Source: Polyangiaceae bacterium (lineage in GTDB: Bacteria > Myxococcota_A > Polyangia > Polyangiales > Polyangiaceae). From it: a DNA stretch of 58,684 bases. A program made the translations under genes and the position numbers. The notes beneath the pieces are model-generated. The model worked only from the letters and a program-made list of their open reading frames with translations. It searched no databases and had not been told where the DNA came from. The DNA lies in contig WQZB01000020.1 of the NCBI GenBank assembly GCA_009780955.1, forward strand, positions 1 to 58,684, given 5' to 3'. This document shows positions 8,369 to 16,535 of this stretch, one piece after another (positions within the stretch are counted from its first letter, which is position 1; each line of letters begins with the position of its first letter).

Positions 8369-8692
8369 CCGCTTTCAAGTTGACACGAGATTTCGAGCCC
8401 CTCGAAGGTTGCTCCCGTCGTCTTTTCGCCGATTTCCGTCGCATCGCTTCGTTGCTTCTCCTCGAGCTGCACAAGCAGCTCTCGTCGAAGCGCCTCGCTC
8501 TACTCGGAACTCGGCAAAAATACTCGGTCCGCAACCTTCGAGGGACTCGCGGCGGGGCCGAGGAGCGGACCGGAACAGCCTGCTTCGGCTTTGGTGCGTG
8601 TGCTGGATAGCACACGCACACGCCGTCGCACGGCTCCGTCAGAGGACCGCACCGCAGGCACCAACGAAGAGATCGTGTCAAATCGAAAGCGG
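8369..8692 (+). repeat. Family 1 structured repeat, complete 324-bp copy C
   Basis: This is the only full-length copy in the window. The terminal arms are CCGCTTTCAAGTTGACACGA and ATCGTGTCAAATCGAAAGCGG, which pair over CCGCTTTC/GAAAGCGG and TTGACACGA/TCGTGTCAA. Internal hairpins are GAGCTG/CAGCTC (about 8463-8480), AGCC/GGCT after CGGACCGGAACAGCC, and GTGCGTGTGCT/AGCACACGCAC (8593-8618). It occupies nearly all of the gap between khpA and rimM inside a ribosomal operon. No target-site duplication or transposase frame is seen. Confidence 0.9.
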
Positions 8693-8929
8693 TTAGTCGA
8701 CAATATCTAAGTGAGCCCTTCGCCCCAACTTCATCGACACGGCAGCGAGAATGGTGCGCATCGACTGAGCCGTGCGACCTTCTTTGCCGATAACCTTACC
8801 GACGTCGTCTTTGGCGACACGCAGCTCGATGAGGCTGTTGTGCTCACCGGCGATCTCGGTGACGATTACCTGATCAGGATGATCAACGAGTTCGATCGCA
8901 ATAGACTTGATGAGCTCTTTCAACGCCAT
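8693..8929 (-). CDS. khpA: KH-domain RNA-binding protein KhpA
   Basis: The 78-residue protein is a single KH domain with the GxxG loop in VGKVIGKEGRTAQSMRTIL. KhpA proteins bind RNA, usually with KhpB, and are commonly encoded between rpsP and rimM, as here. The gene is 32 bp downstream of rpsP. Its TAA stop (8693-8695) directly abuts the end of family 1 copy C, so the repeat separates it from rimM in the transcript. Confidence 0.95.
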   Translation of the reverse strand: MALKELIKSIAIELVDHPDQVIVTEIAGEHNSLIELRVAKDDVGKVIGKEGRTAQSMRTILAAVSMKLGRRAHLDIVD

Positions 8930-8961
8930 GCGATTGGCCCTGCGGCTGACTACTTGACAGA

Positions 8962-9228
8962 CTACTTGATAGGGGCGTTGCGCGCCTTCGCTGCAGCTTT
9001 GAGGAGACGCACGAGCGTGTCCGAAAGAACCGCGCCTGACGAACGCCAGTAATTCACGCGCTCGATGCGAATTTTCAGCGCCTGGTCGCTTGTTGCCTTC
9101 GAGGGATCGAAAGTGCCGATATTCTCGAGGAAGCGTCCGCCACGCGGGCTACGCGAGTCGGCCACGACCACGCGATAGAAAGGCTTCTTTTTTGTGCCCT
9201 GGCGGGCAAGGCGGATTGAAACGGCCAT
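8962..9228 (-). CDS. rpsP: 30S ribosomal protein S16
   Basis: The 88-residue product begins MAVSIRLARQGTKKKPFYRV and includes VVADSRSPRGGRFLENIGTFDP, both diagnostic of S16. It is the first gene of the operon rpsP-khpA-rimM-trmD-RNA methyltransferase. The ATG at 9228 is the family start; the upstream frame is leader. A possible promoter lies at 9297-9325 and a small hairpin in the leader at 9266-9283. Confidence 0.97.
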   Translation of the reverse strand: MAVSIRLARQGTKKKPFYRVVVADSRSPRGGRFLENIGTFDPSKATSDQALKIRIERVNYWRSSGAVLSDTLVRLLKAAAKARNAPIK

Positions 9229-9265
9229 GAGCGAACCTAACGTCTCCGAATTGCGTGCAACATTC

Positions 9266-9283
9266 AGGTGAAGACTTTCACCT
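9266..9283 (-). promoter_or_regulatory. Inverted repeat in the rpsP leader
   Basis: Read on the minus strand, AGGTGAA, four bases and TTCACCT form a perfect 7-bp inverted repeat 38 bp before the rpsP start. It could be an operator or a leader hairpin; nothing else supports a function. Confidence 0.35.
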
Positions 9284-9296
9284 TTGAAGGCCAGTT

Positions 9297-9325
9297 CAAT
9301 TACTGGCGCACGATACATGTGTCAA
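9297..9325 (-). promoter_or_regulatory. Candidate sigma-70 promoter for the rpsP operon
   Basis: On the minus strand a perfect -35 box TTGACA (9325-9320) is followed after 17 bp by a weaker -10 box TAATTG (9302-9297). The end of family 1 copy E is only 4 bp upstream of the -35 box. Confidence 0.5.
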
Positions 9326-9329
9326 GTGC

Positions 9330-9380
9330 CCGCTTTCGATTTGACGCGATCTCTTCGTTGGTGCCTGCGGTGCGGTCCTC
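9330..9380 (-). repeat. Family 1 repeat, truncated copy E (right half only)
   Basis: Read on the minus strand it gives TTGAGGACCGCACCGCAG, then CCAACGAAGAGATCGCG and TCAAATCGAAAGCGG, matching the right half of copies A, C and D. The left half is absent. It lies between the SCP2-like gene stop and the rpsP promoter. Confidence 0.85.
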
Positions 9381-9386
9381 AAGCTG

Positions 9387-9827
9387 TTAACCGTTGACGC
9401 TCATCACGCGTGTGAGACGAGCCATAAGCCCAACGTGGCCAATCATTCCGAATACCTTGAGCTCGCCGGTGCGCATCGCGCGCATCATCGATCGCAGAAC
9501 GTCGAATGAACTTTGGTCGGTTGGAATGGGCAACGCCAATGGCCTTGTGAGGGGAACGTTCGAAAGCGTCATGATCGGATCGGAAGAGCCGCGCACGGTG
9601 ACGTCGGGCACGCCCAAGATTCCATCGTGCACGACGAGCCGTCCGAGACGAAATTCAAGGGTAACCGCGACGTCGGCGTCGTCGGCAACGAGTGCCACGG
9701 TGCCGTCGAGCCGGTCGAAATCCTTCTTCTTGTGCGGTTTGCTCTCGATGTTCTGGCGCACTAGCTTGAGCAGCATTTGCGCAAACGCGTTGTCCTCGGC
9801 ACCCTTCGCAAGCTCGAACGTTGCCAT
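9387..9827 (-). CDS. SCP2-like (sterol carrier) domain protein
   Basis: The 146-residue protein resembles the SCP2 sterol-transfer fold: a central sheet with VAVTLEFRLGRLVVHDG and DVTVRGSSDPIMTL, and the C-terminal GELKVFGMIGHVGLMARLTRVM. Such domains bind lipids non-specifically. The ATG at 9827 overlaps the stop of the upstream M16 gene and has a GGAGG ribosome site 7 bp away, so translation is coupled to the peptidase pair. The assignment rests on pattern recognition and is moderate. Confidence 0.6.
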   Translation of the reverse strand: MATFELAKGAEDNAFAQMLLKLVRQNIESKPHKKKDFDRLDGTVALVADDADVAVTLEFRLGRLVVHDGILGVPDVTVRGSSDPIMTLSNVPLTRPLALPIPTDQSSFDVLRSMMRAMRTGELKVFGMIGHVGLMARLTRVMSVNG

Positions 9828-11386
9828 CACTCTCCCTCCGGCCCGACCGAATCGATCGATGCAATACCAATCGCCTTGAGCTGCGGCTCGATCTTCGCGC
9901 GCGGGCCAACGATGACCACAATGCCGCTCGTTACATCAATGTATTGGTTTGCGAGCGCCGACAGGTCTTGCTTGGTTGCATTATACATAAGTTTGCTCGC
10001 CAACGCATCGGCTTCCGGCGGCAGACCCACGCCCGCGATTCGTCCGAGCCGCCTGGCTGTGGCCTCCACTGTCTCGTAGGCTTCGACCAGCTCGGCGCGC
10101 GCAAGCATCCGCGTTTTGCTTTCTTCCTCGTTGGTCAGACCGCTGTGCGCGAAGTCTTCGATGTCGCCCAACATAGCTTTGAGGGCATCGCCCGTGTGCT
10201 CGACTTGCACCGCTGCCTCGGCCGCGAACATGCCTTGCAACGCCATGAACAAGAACCGCGACCGAGCACCATAGCTGTAGCCGCGGCTCTCGCGCAGGTC
10301 TTGATTCAGTCGCGAAGTGAAGCTTCCGCCAAGCGCGCCGTTGACGCGCGCCAGCAAGGGCGCGTTCGCATCGCTTGCACTGACACTGCGACGAGCCACA
10401 CCGATAACCGACTGCGGGGCGTCGGGCCTGTCGACGACAACCACGCGTCGACGGTCGGACGCGTTGGGCGGAGCCACGTTTTGCACGTCACGTTTGTCAC
10501 GTTTGCCGCCGCTTTTTTCATTTGGGTGACTTGTCCACGCGGGCAAAGCCTTGTCGAGCAGCGAGTCGAGCTCCGACTGCGTGATGTCACCAACAACGAC
10601 ACAGGTGGCTGCCTCGGGACGCCACATCTCCTTGTAAAACCTCATGACATCGCTGAGACCCACATTGGCGGCCGACTTCTTCGTGCCACTGGTTGGGTGA
10701 CCATACGAATGGCTCGGCCCAAAAACCAGGCGCTGCGCAACAACGCTCGCCACCGCATGGGGGTTGCTTTGACGCGCGCGAAGCTCGTTCTCCCAGAGAT
10801 CATGAACGCGCTTCCACTCGACGAGAGAGAACGTGGGCTTGGTAACGACATCGCCCAAGATGAGCGCGGCAGGCTCGAGGTTCTTCTTCAAGCTTGTAAG
10901 CTCTACGAACGAGTAGTCGACGAAGGCGCCCGTGGTGAGAGCAGCGCCGAGCTGATCGATGTCGCGCGCAATGTCGAGGGCTCCGCGCTTGCCGGCGCCC
11001 TCGTCGAGCATGTTCGCCGTTGCGTACGCCAGCCCCTCCTTGCCAGCGAAATCCAAACCAGAGCCCGCGGCAACGACGATTTGCATCGAAACGATGGGCA
11101 GCGCATGACGCTCGAGAAGCCACACCTTCATGCCATTCGAACGCGTGTATGATACAGGCACTGGCGGCGTGTAGGGTGCCGGCATTGGCACCTCGGGACG
11201 CGAACCGAGCGGATCGATTGCGGCAGGCGCACCTGCCTCCGTACTCGCATCGGCCGGCGGCACTGCAGCCTTTGGCGGAGGCTCCGCCCCTGGCCCGCCG
11301 CACGCGGACACGAACACGGTAGCCGCAGTAGCACGAATCAAGAAATTCGTAATACGGCGGGACCATCGCATGCTGGCGCCTTTCAC
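9827..11386 (-). CDS. M16-family peptidase subunit, catalytic motif missing (lipoprotein)
   Basis: The 519-residue protein has a lipoprotein signal (VFVSACGG), a Pro/Ala-rich linker to about residue 75 and then an M16 fold. The zinc motif HxxEH of active M16 members is replaced (GLAYATANMLDEG). The substrate-side region with GGSFTSRLNQDLRESRGYSYGA, conserved in non-catalytic partners, is intact. This is the usual arrangement of an inactive subunit paired with the active one just upstream (11383-12744). It starts with GTG at 11386, overlapping the partner's stop by 4 bp with an AAGGAG site 8 bp ahead. Confidence 0.9.
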   Translation of the reverse strand: MKGASMRWSRRITNFLIRATAATVFVSACGGPGAEPPPKAAVPPADASTEAGAPAAIDPLGSRPEVPMPAPYTPPVPVSYTRSNGMKVWLLERHALPIVSMQIVVAAGSGLDFAGKEGLAYATANMLDEGAGKRGALDIARDIDQLGAALTTGAFVDYSFVELTSLKKNLEPAALILGDVVTKPTFSLVEWKRVHDLWENELRARQSNPHAVASVVAQRLVFGPSHSYGHPTSGTKKSAANVGLSDVMRFYKEMWRPEAATCVVVGDITQSELDSLLDKALPAWTSHPNEKSGGKRDKRDVQNVAPPNASDRRRVVVVDRPDAPQSVIGVARRSVSASDANAPLLARVNGALGGSFTSRLNQDLRESRGYSYGARSRFLFMALQGMFAAEAAVQVEHTGDALKAMLGDIEDFAHSGLTNEEESKTRMLARAELVEAYETVEATARRLGRIAGVGLPPEADALASKLMYNATKQDLSALANQYIDVTSGIVVIVGPRAKIEPQLKAIGIASIDSVGPEGE

Positions 11387-12744
11387 TTGCCGCTCTCCTT
11401 TTTCGGAACCACGCGAAGGATGACTCGCGCATTCGGCACGAGGTAGGCTTCGGCGACTTTCTGGATGCTTGTCGTTGTGGCAACGCGATAGCGCGTGAGA
11501 TCTTTTTCGGCGTAGCCCGGATCGCCCACTTCGGCCTCGTACATGTTGAGCAGGGCGGCGCGCTCACGAAGGCTTTCCGCTCGCATGACGAACGAGGTTT
11601 CGACCATGTTCTTCGCGCGTTCGAGTTCGGCGCCCGACAATGGCGCATTTCGTACAGCCGCAAGTTCTTTGTCAATGGCAGCTTCGAGCGCGTCGAGGGA
11701 CACGCCCGGGCGCGCCATGACGTCGACTTCGAAACGCGAACCAAGCGTGCCCGAGTCTTGAGACGCGTCAACGCTTTGCGCAAGCTTCTGGTCGTAAACA
11801 AGGGCCTTGTACAAGCGGCTTGCTTTGCCACCGGCGAGTGCGACCGAGATCAAATCGAGTTCGGCGTCGCCTGGCGCGAAGTGCCTCGGTGTTTGCCACG
11901 CCATGATGATTTTTGGCAGCTCGACGTTGTCTTCCATCGCCTCGCGCACAACGCCTGTGAGTGTTGTTTTCGTATCAAGGAAATTGGGTGCACCAGGATC
12001 GATGGGTTTGCCGCGCGATGGAATGGCGCCAAAATAACGATTGATTTTGTCTTTGACAGCGTTCGGCTCGAAGTCACCCGCGACAACGAGCGATGCATTG
12101 GCAGGATCGTAGTAAGTCGCAAAAAAAGCCTTGGTGTCGTCCACCGTGGCAGCTTCGAGATCTTCGTGCGAGCCAACGACCGGATGATGGTAAGGATGCG
12201 AAGCTGGGTAGAGTAGCTCGGGTAGCCGAAGTTCGACTTTGCCGTAGGGCGTGTTTTCCGACGTTTGGCGGCGCTCGTTGCGCACGACATCGCGTTGCGC
12301 ATTGAGCTTGTCGTGCGTCATGAGCGGGCCGAGGTCGCGCAGCCGATCGGCCTCGAGCCACAGCAAAAGATCGAGCGACGTGTTGGCACCGACGTCGTAG
12401 TAATCAGTGCGATCTTGGCTGGTCCACGCGTTGTTGGAGCCGCCCGATGCCTCCATCCATGCGTCGAACGCCTTGGTTGGCGCACGACGCGTGCCCATGA
12501 ACATGAGATGCTCGAACAAATGCGCAAAGCCCGTGCGCCCCGCTTTTTCAAAACGCGAACCAACGTTGTAAGATACATTGACAACGACCATCGGGATCGC
12601 ATGATCTTCGTGCAAAATCACAGTCATCCCATTGGGCAGGGTCGACCGCGAAAACGGGATATTCACATCCGCGCTGGCCAACGCCGCGTACGCGAGCACG
12701 CCTGCGCCACAACCGAGCGCGAAGATCGAAGACCGTATTGCCAT
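11383..12744 (-). CDS. M16-family zinc metallopeptidase, active subunit
   Basis: The 453-residue protein has an N-terminal signal peptide (MAIRSSIFALGCGAGVLAYA...ASA) and the inverted zinc motif HLFEH in GFAHLFEHLMFMGT, followed by the usual downstream Glu helix. It resembles processing-peptidase-like periplasmic M16 enzymes. The gene is followed by the inactive partner with a 4-bp overlap, suggesting a heterodimer. The start at 12744 lies in CATG, a palindrome whose other strand also carries an ATG of the divergent acyltransferase frame. The substrate is unknown. Confidence 0.92.
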   Translation of the reverse strand: MAIRSSIFALGCGAGVLAYAALASADVNIPFSRSTLPNGMTVILHEDHAIPMVVVNVSYNVGSRFEKAGRTGFAHLFEHLMFMGTRRAPTKAFDAWMEASGGSNNAWTSQDRTDYYDVGANTSLDLLLWLEADRLRDLGPLMTHDKLNAQRDVVRNERRQTSENTPYGKVELRLPELLYPASHPYHHPVVGSHEDLEAATVDDTKAFFATYYDPANASLVVAGDFEPNAVKDKINRYFGAIPSRGKPIDPGAPNFLDTKTTLTGVVREAMEDNVELPKIIMAWQTPRHFAPGDAELDLISVALAGGKASRLYKALVYDQKLAQSVDASQDSGTLGSRFEVDVMARPGVSLDALEAAIDKELAAVRNAPLSGAELERAKNMVETSFVMRAESLRERAALLNMYEAEVGDPGYAEKDLTRYRVATTTSIQKVAEAYLVPNARVILRVVPKKESGK

Positions 12745-12760
12745 GAGATCCCGACATAGC

Positions 12761-13747
12761 ATGATCGCTCGCGGCGACCGGCGAGAAGGTGGGCGTTGGA
12801 CAACGAGACAGCGCGCGAAAAATGACGCGATTTGGCTCGTCGCGCGAGCAGCCATTGCGGCGTCGGCTCACATTCCTCGCGGCGTGCTGGTCCACATCGG
12901 CGCGGCTCTTGGTGCCTTCGCTTACCATGCACTCCGAGCGGCTCGCCGAATCGCCGAAGCCAACGTTGCTCGCGTCTTCCCTGAGCTCGCACCCGCATCG
13001 AGGCGTGCGATCGTCCGCAAAACTTACGCAACGCTCGGCCGTCATCTTGGCGATGTCGTGGCCATGCTCGATCCATCGCGTCCGCTCATTCCGCTTCCGC
13101 TCACCGATGGCGCTCGCGCGTGCATGGAAAACGCAATTGCAGAAGGCCGCGGCGTTGTTTTTGCTTCTGCGCACATCGGTCCGTGGGAACGAGTTGCCAT
13201 TGCGCTCGTCGAGCACGGCATTCCACTCACGGTCGTGGCGCGTGAGGCGTACGATCCACGCTTTACCGCGATCTACAATCGGCTACGCAAAGGCCACGGA
13301 GTCAACGTCGTTTACCGAGGTGCGCGTGGGGCCGCGACCGGGCTCGTTCGAACGTTGCGCCGCGGCGAAGTGCTTGGTGTTCCCATGGATCTTGCCTCGC
13401 GTGTGCCAAGCATCAACGTGGCATTCCTTGGCGTTCCGGCGCCAACACCTCTGGGGCCTGCGCGCCTTGCGCTTCGAACCGGAGCCGCCGTGATTGTCGG
13501 CACGGTTGCGGCGTCACGCGATGGGCGTGATGGGGGTGACGGGCGTGATAGCGGCGATGGGTGCGATGGCAGCCACGACCTTGTCGTGACGATGACGCGC
13601 ATTGAAACCGCGGATCTCGAACCGACCGAGGCTGGCGAACGAGCGCTGACCACGCGCATCAACGACGAGCTCGGAAAGCGCATTCGGGCAATGCCGGAAG
13701 CGTGGGTCTGGATGCATCCGCGTTGGCAAATGCAAAGCGCTGAATGA
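12761..13747 (+). CDS. LpxL/HtrB-like lysophospholipid acyltransferase
   Basis: The 328-residue protein shows the LpxL-family HX4E catalytic motif (SAHIGPWERVA), then VVAREAYDPRFTAIYNRLR and GVPMDLASRV-x-SINVAFLGVPAPTPLGPARLA, and ends EAWVWMHPRW. Such enzymes add secondary acyl chains to lipid A. A start at 12761 is preferred; an ATG at 12743 overlaps the divergent M16 start. Residues near 255-275 hold a low-complexity run of Gly/Asp/Arg (13518-13570) not expected in the family. The TPR gene follows 79 bp downstream. Confidence 0.85.
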   Translation: MIARGDRREGGRWTTRQRAKNDAIWLVARAAIAASAHIPRGVLVHIGAALGAFAYHALRAARRIAEANVARVFPELAPASRRAIVRKTYATLGRHLGDVVAMLDPSRPLIPLPLTDGARACMENAIAEGRGVVFASAHIGPWERVAIALVEHGIPLTVVAREAYDPRFTAIYNRLRKGHGVNVVYRGARGAATGLVRTLRRGEVLGVPMDLASRVPSINVAFLGVPAPTPLGPARLALRTGAAVIVGTVAASRDGRDGGDGRDSGDGCDGSHDLVVTMTRIETADLEPTEAGERALTTRINDELGKRIRAMPEAWVWMHPRWQMQSAE

Positions 13748-13826
13748 GATTAACTTGGCATAAAACGATTCGTTAAACAATTCGTTGCGCAGTGCATTTT
13801 CGATCGCTACACCCAATACGTAGGCC

Positions 13827-14780
13827 ATGGACGCGGGCATCGAAAGGTTGCGGCTGCGCCGGGAAATCGAGGGCTCGTTACGACGCGCGTTCGATCCGGA
13901 CGATGTGCTCCCGCGGCTTGCCCGGCTGGCACGCCTTGCGCCAGCCGCAAGCGACGATGGCGTCTTTGCACACCGGCAACTCGCTGAGCTACTGGCCGAG
14001 CGGCATCCTTGGCGCGCGGCTGTCTACGCCCGGCGCGCGCTCGCACATCGCACCTCCGACGACAGGGCATGGGCCGTGCTCGCGTTCTGCCACACGCTGC
14101 TTGGCAACTTCCGCTCGGCCGTGGCCGCGTACCGAAGTGCACTTGCTTGCGCGCCTACAAACCCGTGGTACGCGCACAACCTTGGCCACTTGCTCGACGT
14201 AGCGCTTGGTCGACCCGAGCAGGCCTTGCCGTGGCTTCGTGCAGCGCATGCAGCGATGAACGACAACTCCGAGATCATCGCCTCGTACGTTCATGCGCTA
14301 GCCCGAGCCGGGCAAATCGCGACGGCACGGCCTATCCTCGCGCGGGCGATCATGCGTTTCCCCTCGCGCGAGCTCGAGGCGCTCATGCGCTGGCTCGACC
14401 AAGGCGCGCCTTCTCGTCTTCGCGACCGCGGCGATCGCGACAGCCGCGACCCCCGCGATCTCACCGAGCTTCTGATGCGTGGGCTCGTTCACTTGCCGTT
14501 TGATCCGACGCAGCGCGAACGCGCACTTCTGCTCGCTCGCGATGCCCTTCCGTCTGGTGGGCGTTTTTCAATGAATCGCGCATGCCAACAAGACGTTGCC
14601 GTGCTCGCCTCCGCAGTCGCTTACGCCATCGTGTACGTCGATCACGTGCCGCTCTCACAAGCCGAGGTCGCGGCTCCCTTTCGCGTTGCTGTTCGGCACC
14701 TTCGTGAGCACTTCGCAGAGCTTCGCGCCCGACTCGATCTCGTACGCGGAGATACGCGCTACGCAACCCCGTGGAGATAA
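13827..14780 (+). CDS. TPR-repeat protein of unknown function
   Basis: The 317-residue protein has several tetratricopeptide-like helix pairs in residues 40-175, for example RAWAVLAFCHTLLGNFRSAV-x2-YRSALACAPTNPWYAHNLGHLL. There is no signal peptide, so it is probably cytoplasmic. A short Arg/Asp-rich low-complexity run occurs near residues 198-212 (14420-14460). It follows the acyltransferase gene in the same direction and ends 6 bp before family 1 copy D. A scaffold role is plausible but unproven. Confidence 0.8.
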   Translation: MDAGIERLRLRREIEGSLRRAFDPDDVLPRLARLARLAPAASDDGVFAHRQLAELLAERHPWRAAVYARRALAHRTSDDRAWAVLAFCHTLLGNFRSAVAAYRSALACAPTNPWYAHNLGHLLDVALGRPEQALPWLRAAHAAMNDNSEIIASYVHALARAGQIATARPILARAIMRFPSRELEALMRWLDQGAPSRLRDRGDRDSRDPRDLTELLMRGLVHLPFDPTQRERALLLARDALPSGGRFSMNRACQQDVAVLASAVAYAIVYVDHVPLSQAEVAAPFRVAVRHLREHFAELRARLDLVRGDTRYATPWR

Positions 14781-14786
14781 ACTAGA

Positions 14787-14905
14787 CCGCTTTCAAGTTG
14801 GCGCGAGATCGAGGCGGCGGCGAGGAGCGGACCGGAACAGCCTCTTCCGGCTTTGAGGACCGCACCGCAGCCGCCAACGAAGAGATCGCGCCAAATCGAA
14901 AGCGG
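14787..14905 (+). repeat. Family 1 structured repeat, 119-bp copy D
   Basis: The arms are CCGCTTTCAAGTTGGCGCGA and ATCGCGCCAAATCGAAAGCGG. The inner stem is GGCGGC/GCCGCC, and the core reads GCGGACCGGAACAGCC, a short loop, then GGCTTTGAGGACCGC. It lacks the nested GTGCGTGTGCT hairpin module of copies A to C. It fills the gap between two convergent genes, 6 bp after the TPR stop and 0 bp from the TolC-like stop. Confidence 0.9.
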
Positions 14906-16432
14906 TCATCCTTCTTGGGGAGCGGCCGCATCCCACCCCGTCACACGTGCGAGCTCGCTTAGCGCCACGTTGTAGTCCATGAGCGCCTGCACGTGGTTGG
15001 CGCGCGCATAAACGTATGCGCGCAGAGGTTCGATGAGGAAGCGTTCGTCTTTGGTGCCGAGGTCGACTCCGTCTTGCACGCTCGAAATCCACCTTTTGGC
15101 GCGGTGCTCGGCGCGGTCCCAGTTTTCCTCGCGTGCTTTTGCTTCGGCCGCCCCCGCATACGCGTTTTCGACTTCGACGGCCGTGCCGCCAAGGGCGAGA
15201 CGTTCTAGCGATCGCGCCTCTTCGAGCTGCGACTCGGCGTACGAAACACGCGCCTGTTTCGGCAAAAGGTCGAGGCCCCATTCGACACCAAACGCAAAGC
15301 CTGCGCCGAAACCGTTGTACGCGTCGCCAATCCATGCCGTGTTCTGCGGCGTGGCACTTGGCGCGACGCCGTAGGAGAAACCGAGCCCAAGACCGATGTT
15401 CGGAAAGAGTTGCGACCTGGCAAAATCGACCTGGGCTTTGCGCGCAGCAACGCCTGCACGCGCGCGATTCACATCCGCGCGAAAAAGGCGGGCTGCAGTC
15501 AGATAACGAACGACCGGCCCGAGCACAATGCTCGGACGACGAAGTGGCTCGTCGGGAATGTCGAATGCAGTCTGCACACCCGTTAGAAAGCGAAGCGCAG
15601 CGATCGCGATGGCTTCGCCTTTCTTCGCCTCGGCGAGTCGCGCGTTGAGCTCGTCGCGGTAGATCTCGAGGCGAAGCCTGTCGGGTTCTTCGGCAGACGT
15701 GTCGCCTTTGTCAATCTTCTTGGCAACACCGTCGATGGCCTTATTGAGCTGCGAAAGCACTTCGGTCGCGATGTACTGCGCGTCGCGCGCAGCCATGAGC
15801 CCGAAGAAGGCACGCCGCACGTCCATACGAATTTGCTGGCGAGTGGCTTCCATGTCCCATTCGCCGAGCCGCACCTGCGCTTCGGCCGCGCGCTTGATGG
15901 AGTCAATCTTGCCAAAGGTGTAAAGCGGAACGGTTCCACGCACGCTAAACTGCAAAAATGGCTGGTAACTAGAACCAATGCCTTGGTTCAAAATGGTGCG
16001 CGGAACCGCGTTGTAAAATGGCGTACCACCAAGCTGGGGGAGCACGCCGAAAGTCGAATTCGCGCTCCAATAAGAATACGGCGTATACGTTGCTTCATCG
16101 AGTTGCGCGTGGTTGGAAGCAAGGCGCGCACGTGCCGCCCAAAGGTTTGGGTGGTTACGCTCGGCGAGGCCCAGGCATTCTGCGAGGGTGTATGCGTGGG
16201 GCTTGATCGTTGCGACGGGCATTGCTGCCGGCGTGCCCTCGTCTTTCGATGCTTGCTGCTTTTTTGATGCCTCGGAATTTCTCGTTTCCGCGGTTTTGTC
16301 GCTGTCGTCTTCAAGATCGAGATCGTTTGCGTGCGCTCTTCTGGCAAACGTAACCACACCCAAAGCAACGAGCAGACAAGCAGGCTGCATGGCTCGCTCA
16401 GGCAACGAAAACTTGCGGCGAACGATTGCCAT
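14906..16432 (-). CDS. TolC-family outer-membrane efflux protein
   Basis: The 508-residue protein has a signal peptide (QPACLLVALGVVTFARRAHA), a low-complexity charged segment and then two outer-membrane-efflux repeats. Recognisable parts are TLAECLGLAERNHPNLWAAR at the start of repeat 1, long coiled helices, and a second copy ending ALMDYNVALSELARVTG, the typical TolC-family C-terminus. Starts at 16432 and 16390 are both possible; neither has a strong ribosome site. It is a likely exit duct for a type I or RND pump. The pump is not adjacent; the EmrA/EmrB-like pair at 43.6-46.4 kb is a candidate partner. Confidence 0.88.
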   Translation of the reverse strand: MAIVRRKFSLPERAMQPACLLVALGVVTFARRAHANDLDLEDDSDKTAETRNSEASKKQQASKDEGTPAAMPVATIKPHAYTLAECLGLAERNHPNLWAARARLASNHAQLDEATYTPYSYWSANSTFGVLPQLGGTPFYNAVPRTILNQGIGSSYQPFLQFSVRGTVPLYTFGKIDSIKRAAEAQVRLGEWDMEATRQQIRMDVRRAFFGLMAARDAQYIATEVLSQLNKAIDGVAKKIDKGDTSAEEPDRLRLEIYRDELNARLAEAKKGEAIAIAALRFLTGVQTAFDIPDEPLRRPSIVLGPVVRYLTAARLFRADVNRARAGVAARKAQVDFARSQLFPNIGLGLGFSYGVAPSATPQNTAWIGDAYNGFGAGFAFGVEWGLDLLPKQARVSYAESQLEEARSLERLALGGTAVEVENAYAGAAEAKAREENWDRAEHRAKRWISSVQDGVDLGTKDERFLIEPLRAYVYARANHVQALMDYNVALSELARVTGWDAAAPQEG

Positions 16433-16535
16433 TGAGACCGGCGACACTACCAAACGGCCTCGTCGACAACCAAGTGCGACGTGTATCGGACTGATTTCAA
16501 GTTCACGACAACATGACACGTGTGTCGCGGATCGA

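Noticed and set aside
8369..8692. Family 1 element as a classic MITE with target-site duplication
   Set aside because: Terminal inverted repeats exist but are imperfect, no duplicated flanking bases were found in copies A to D, and no transposase is in the window.
9821..11152. A 443-codon plus-strand open frame
   Set aside because: It lies antisense to the inactive M16 gene, shows no family features, and arises from the GC-rich third positions of the real gene.
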